Shown here one piece after another: positions 62,131 through 64,000 of a DNA stretch of 64,000 bases. The first letter of the stretch is position 1, and every line of letters begins with the position of its first letter. Position numbers and translations under genes: made by a program. Under the pieces are notes generated by a model. That model made no database searches. It was not told where the DNA came from and was given only the letters and a program-made list of their open reading frames with translations. This DNA comes from Agroathelia rolfsii (taxonomy: Eukaryota; Basidiomycota; Agaricomycetes; Amylocorticiales; Amylocorticiaceae), in NCBI GenBank assembly GCA_018343915.1, contig JABRWF010000003.1, positions 5,208,001 through 5,272,000 of the forward strand, written 5' to 3'.

Positions 62131-64000
62131 TCATACCAAACTCTGCCCAGCAGCGTTTGCATCCCCAGATCCACCAAGCCAAAAGAGGCGATAGTCCACA
62201 GCCGTCTTGCGACACCAAGCATAGATCCCCTGCTCCATTTGCATCTTGGTCTGCAATTCTTCACTGTCGAAACTGCTCAGCGATATCGCTGCCGAATAGT
62301 CGCTGCTGAGCGAGTACGATCGGGTTAGGTGCACGGCCGGATCGCGCTCGTTCAAGAGGTGCCAGTGTCCACCCTCGCATAGGAAGCCTGTGTCTCCGCC
62401 GAGGTCGTACGTCGTTCGAATTGGTAGAGCACTGTCTTCTTCGAGGCGGCTTTTGCCCTTGCCCTTGCTGCCGATGGTGTTTATCATCATGCCAGAGGAT
62501 GCCGAAGCGCTGAGAATGGTAGACATGCCGAGCTCCTGAACTTCAATCCCGGCATCCCCGAGCCCGATGAGCTGCAATAGCGGCGGGAGTTGTTGATGGT
62601 GCTGGTGTTGCCCAGCGCCAGTCTGATCCACTGGACGGGACCGATAGCATACACGCGCAGAGACGTGCGATGGCACCGATTCCCACGAGAGTATATGAAT
62701 CGCCCCTGCAGTAGATATACTGGCGGGCAACGGTGCCGGCATGATGTAGGTGCATCGTCCGCGCGTGAGCAAGTAGACGGAAAATGTTGCAGAACCGTGG
62801 TGGTGATACGTCGAGCGCGCCTTCGTATCCAGAGGCAGCTCGACGCGAACGGGCACGATCCAGTGGCCGCTCTTGCCGCCCGTGCCAGCGGCCATGTAGC
62901 TTCCGTCGAGCGAGGCGCGGGAGCGAGAATGGCGCGAGGGTTCGTCGGTGATGTCGACCTCGCCCACAGCAGCATCCGCGAGACGAATGGTGCCCGCTTT
63001 TTTCTCAAACACGACAAAGAGGCTGCGCTGGCTACCATAGTTCAGGCTCTTGGACGGATTCATGGCTGATGCGCTCCGGCTGCGCCGATTGTGATGCTCG
63101 GCCGCCATGATAACATCTGCGCTAGCAAGCCGCATGTGGGATGCACGTCGGGAATGTGTAGTAGTCATTGTGCCGTCAAAGGGTGAGCTCTGTACAGTTT
63201 GGTCGACAAAAGTCACATGGCGGGCTTGTAAGGGCGTATAAAATTCCTATCAAATAGAATGCATATATCAGTATATAGAACAAGGTGCCGTGAAAAGAAA
63301 TTACCTTGATAAAACGGAAGGCCCTTTCCCCTTTGGCGCTTTCATAGAGAAAAATGCTGCCTTTTGTGACTACCGCCAACAAGGTACTTCCCAGACTCAA
63401 TTGACTATCATTGTGTAAGAGTGCGTACGAATACACCGAGTTGTTCAACAATTTCGACCCAGCAGAAGCCAGAGGGACAAAGTCTGTCGCCCAGCGCAAG
63501 GGCAGATCCTCTACAATATCCCAACTTGAATCATGAGAGCTTTCAGAGTCTTGTCGAATGGCCGGGGGAGCGGAGACAGAAGGGGAGGACAGCTTGCTTG
63601 CACAGGGGGAAGGTCGAAAGGGGAATTGCGTCGGCAACGGGCTCGTGGTATGCGTCGAGGGCGTCGATTCGACAACGAGAGACTTGAGCGAGCTCTTGAG
63701 ACTGTTATGAGCACGGTGCTTCTTGACGGGTGTCTGACTACGTTGTATTTGTCGTCCTAGGTCAATAGGATGAGCGCCCTGGAGAAAAAGGGTGTGCATT
63801 AGTACATTCTTCCTAAAAGTACTATGGCGTTGGTCGTGTGCCATATAGAAATACAAACGTGCCTTTTGGGCAACTGCCCATGTGGCTAAACTAGCCAAAC
63901 TGGCTAGGCTGTACATCCTAAGTGAACGAACCGAATCGCTGTCTCTCGGCGACGTAGAGGCGTTGGACGGGCTTGGACCGACTAGAGCAAGCACGACGCC
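62131..64000 (-). CDS. Partial gene, possibly CNH-like, 5' end outside window
   Basis: The coding frame is open to the right edge, so the N-terminus lies beyond 64000. Two exons are visible, joined by an intron near 63245-63305 that links ERAFRFIK to EFYTPLQARHVTFVDQ. The segment LLAVVTKGSIFLYESAKGERAF followed by FYTPL and, later, SQRSLFVVFEKKAGTIRLADAAVGE resembles blades of a CNH-type propeller, as found in Rho exchange factors and vesicle-tethering proteins; this rests on short likeness only. Upstream is a Ser/Pro-rich, disordered stretch with a phosphosite-rich look. The C-terminal part carries EGGHWHLLNERDPAVHLTRSYS and ends near 62131 with a donor-like GTATGA at the stop, so a further exon is possible. 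Function is not assigned. Confidence 0.65.

Overview
The window is nuclear DNA from a filamentous fungus, most likely an agaricomycete basidiomycete. Genes are split by many introns of about 45-75 bases with GT..AG ends and short pyrimidine tracts. The gene set fits a fungus: a Kex1-type carboxypeptidase, a DASH subunit, eIF3d, a Flc/Pkd2-type TRP-like channel, a fungal GATA factor and a tandem P450 pair. I saw no prokaryotic features, CRISPR array, tRNA or rRNA gene, and no coding mobile element. All gene models were spliced by eye from reading frame, conserved motifs and splice sites, so exon ends are proposals.

Layout. 0.4-3.0 kb: poly(A) polymerase (minus). 3.8-6.0 kb: gamma-glutamyltranspeptidase (minus). 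6.0-13.5 kb: a gene-poor stretch. 13.6-15.0 kb: a GATA-type zinc-finger regulator (minus). 15.0-29.3 kb: a second gene-poor stretch of about 14 kb, upstream of the GATA gene. 29.3-35.1 kb: a rhomboid/CUE protein like DSC ligase subunit 2 (plus), eIF3d (minus) and, divergent from it, the spliceosomal RRM protein RBMX2/Ist3. 36.0-41.2 kb: two tandem P450 copies, the first apparently intact and the second a pseudogene.

41.7-64.0 kb is compact: a MogA-MoeA molybdenum cofactor fusion (plus), DASH subunit Spc34 (minus), Kex1 carboxypeptidase (plus), an ER-type membrane protein with a possible thioredoxin-like fold (plus), a membrane-anchored aspartic protease (minus), an IMPACT/Yih1 homologue (plus), succinate-semialdehyde dehydrogenase (plus), an unknown protein (minus), a Flc/Pkd2-type channel (plus), and an unknown, possibly CNH-like protein (minus) that runs off the right edge.

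Most genes are housekeeping (RNA processing, translation, cofactor synthesis, secretory proteolysis) and do not form one pathway. The points most worth a second look are gene-structure ones: GC-AG introns in the P450 pair and probably in the poly(A) polymerase, two 7-base microexons in the dehydrogenase, the fresh P450 pseudogene, an overlapping upstream reading frame on the GATA gene, and the two gene-poor flanks of that gene. I found no convincing sign of a wholly new biological system.
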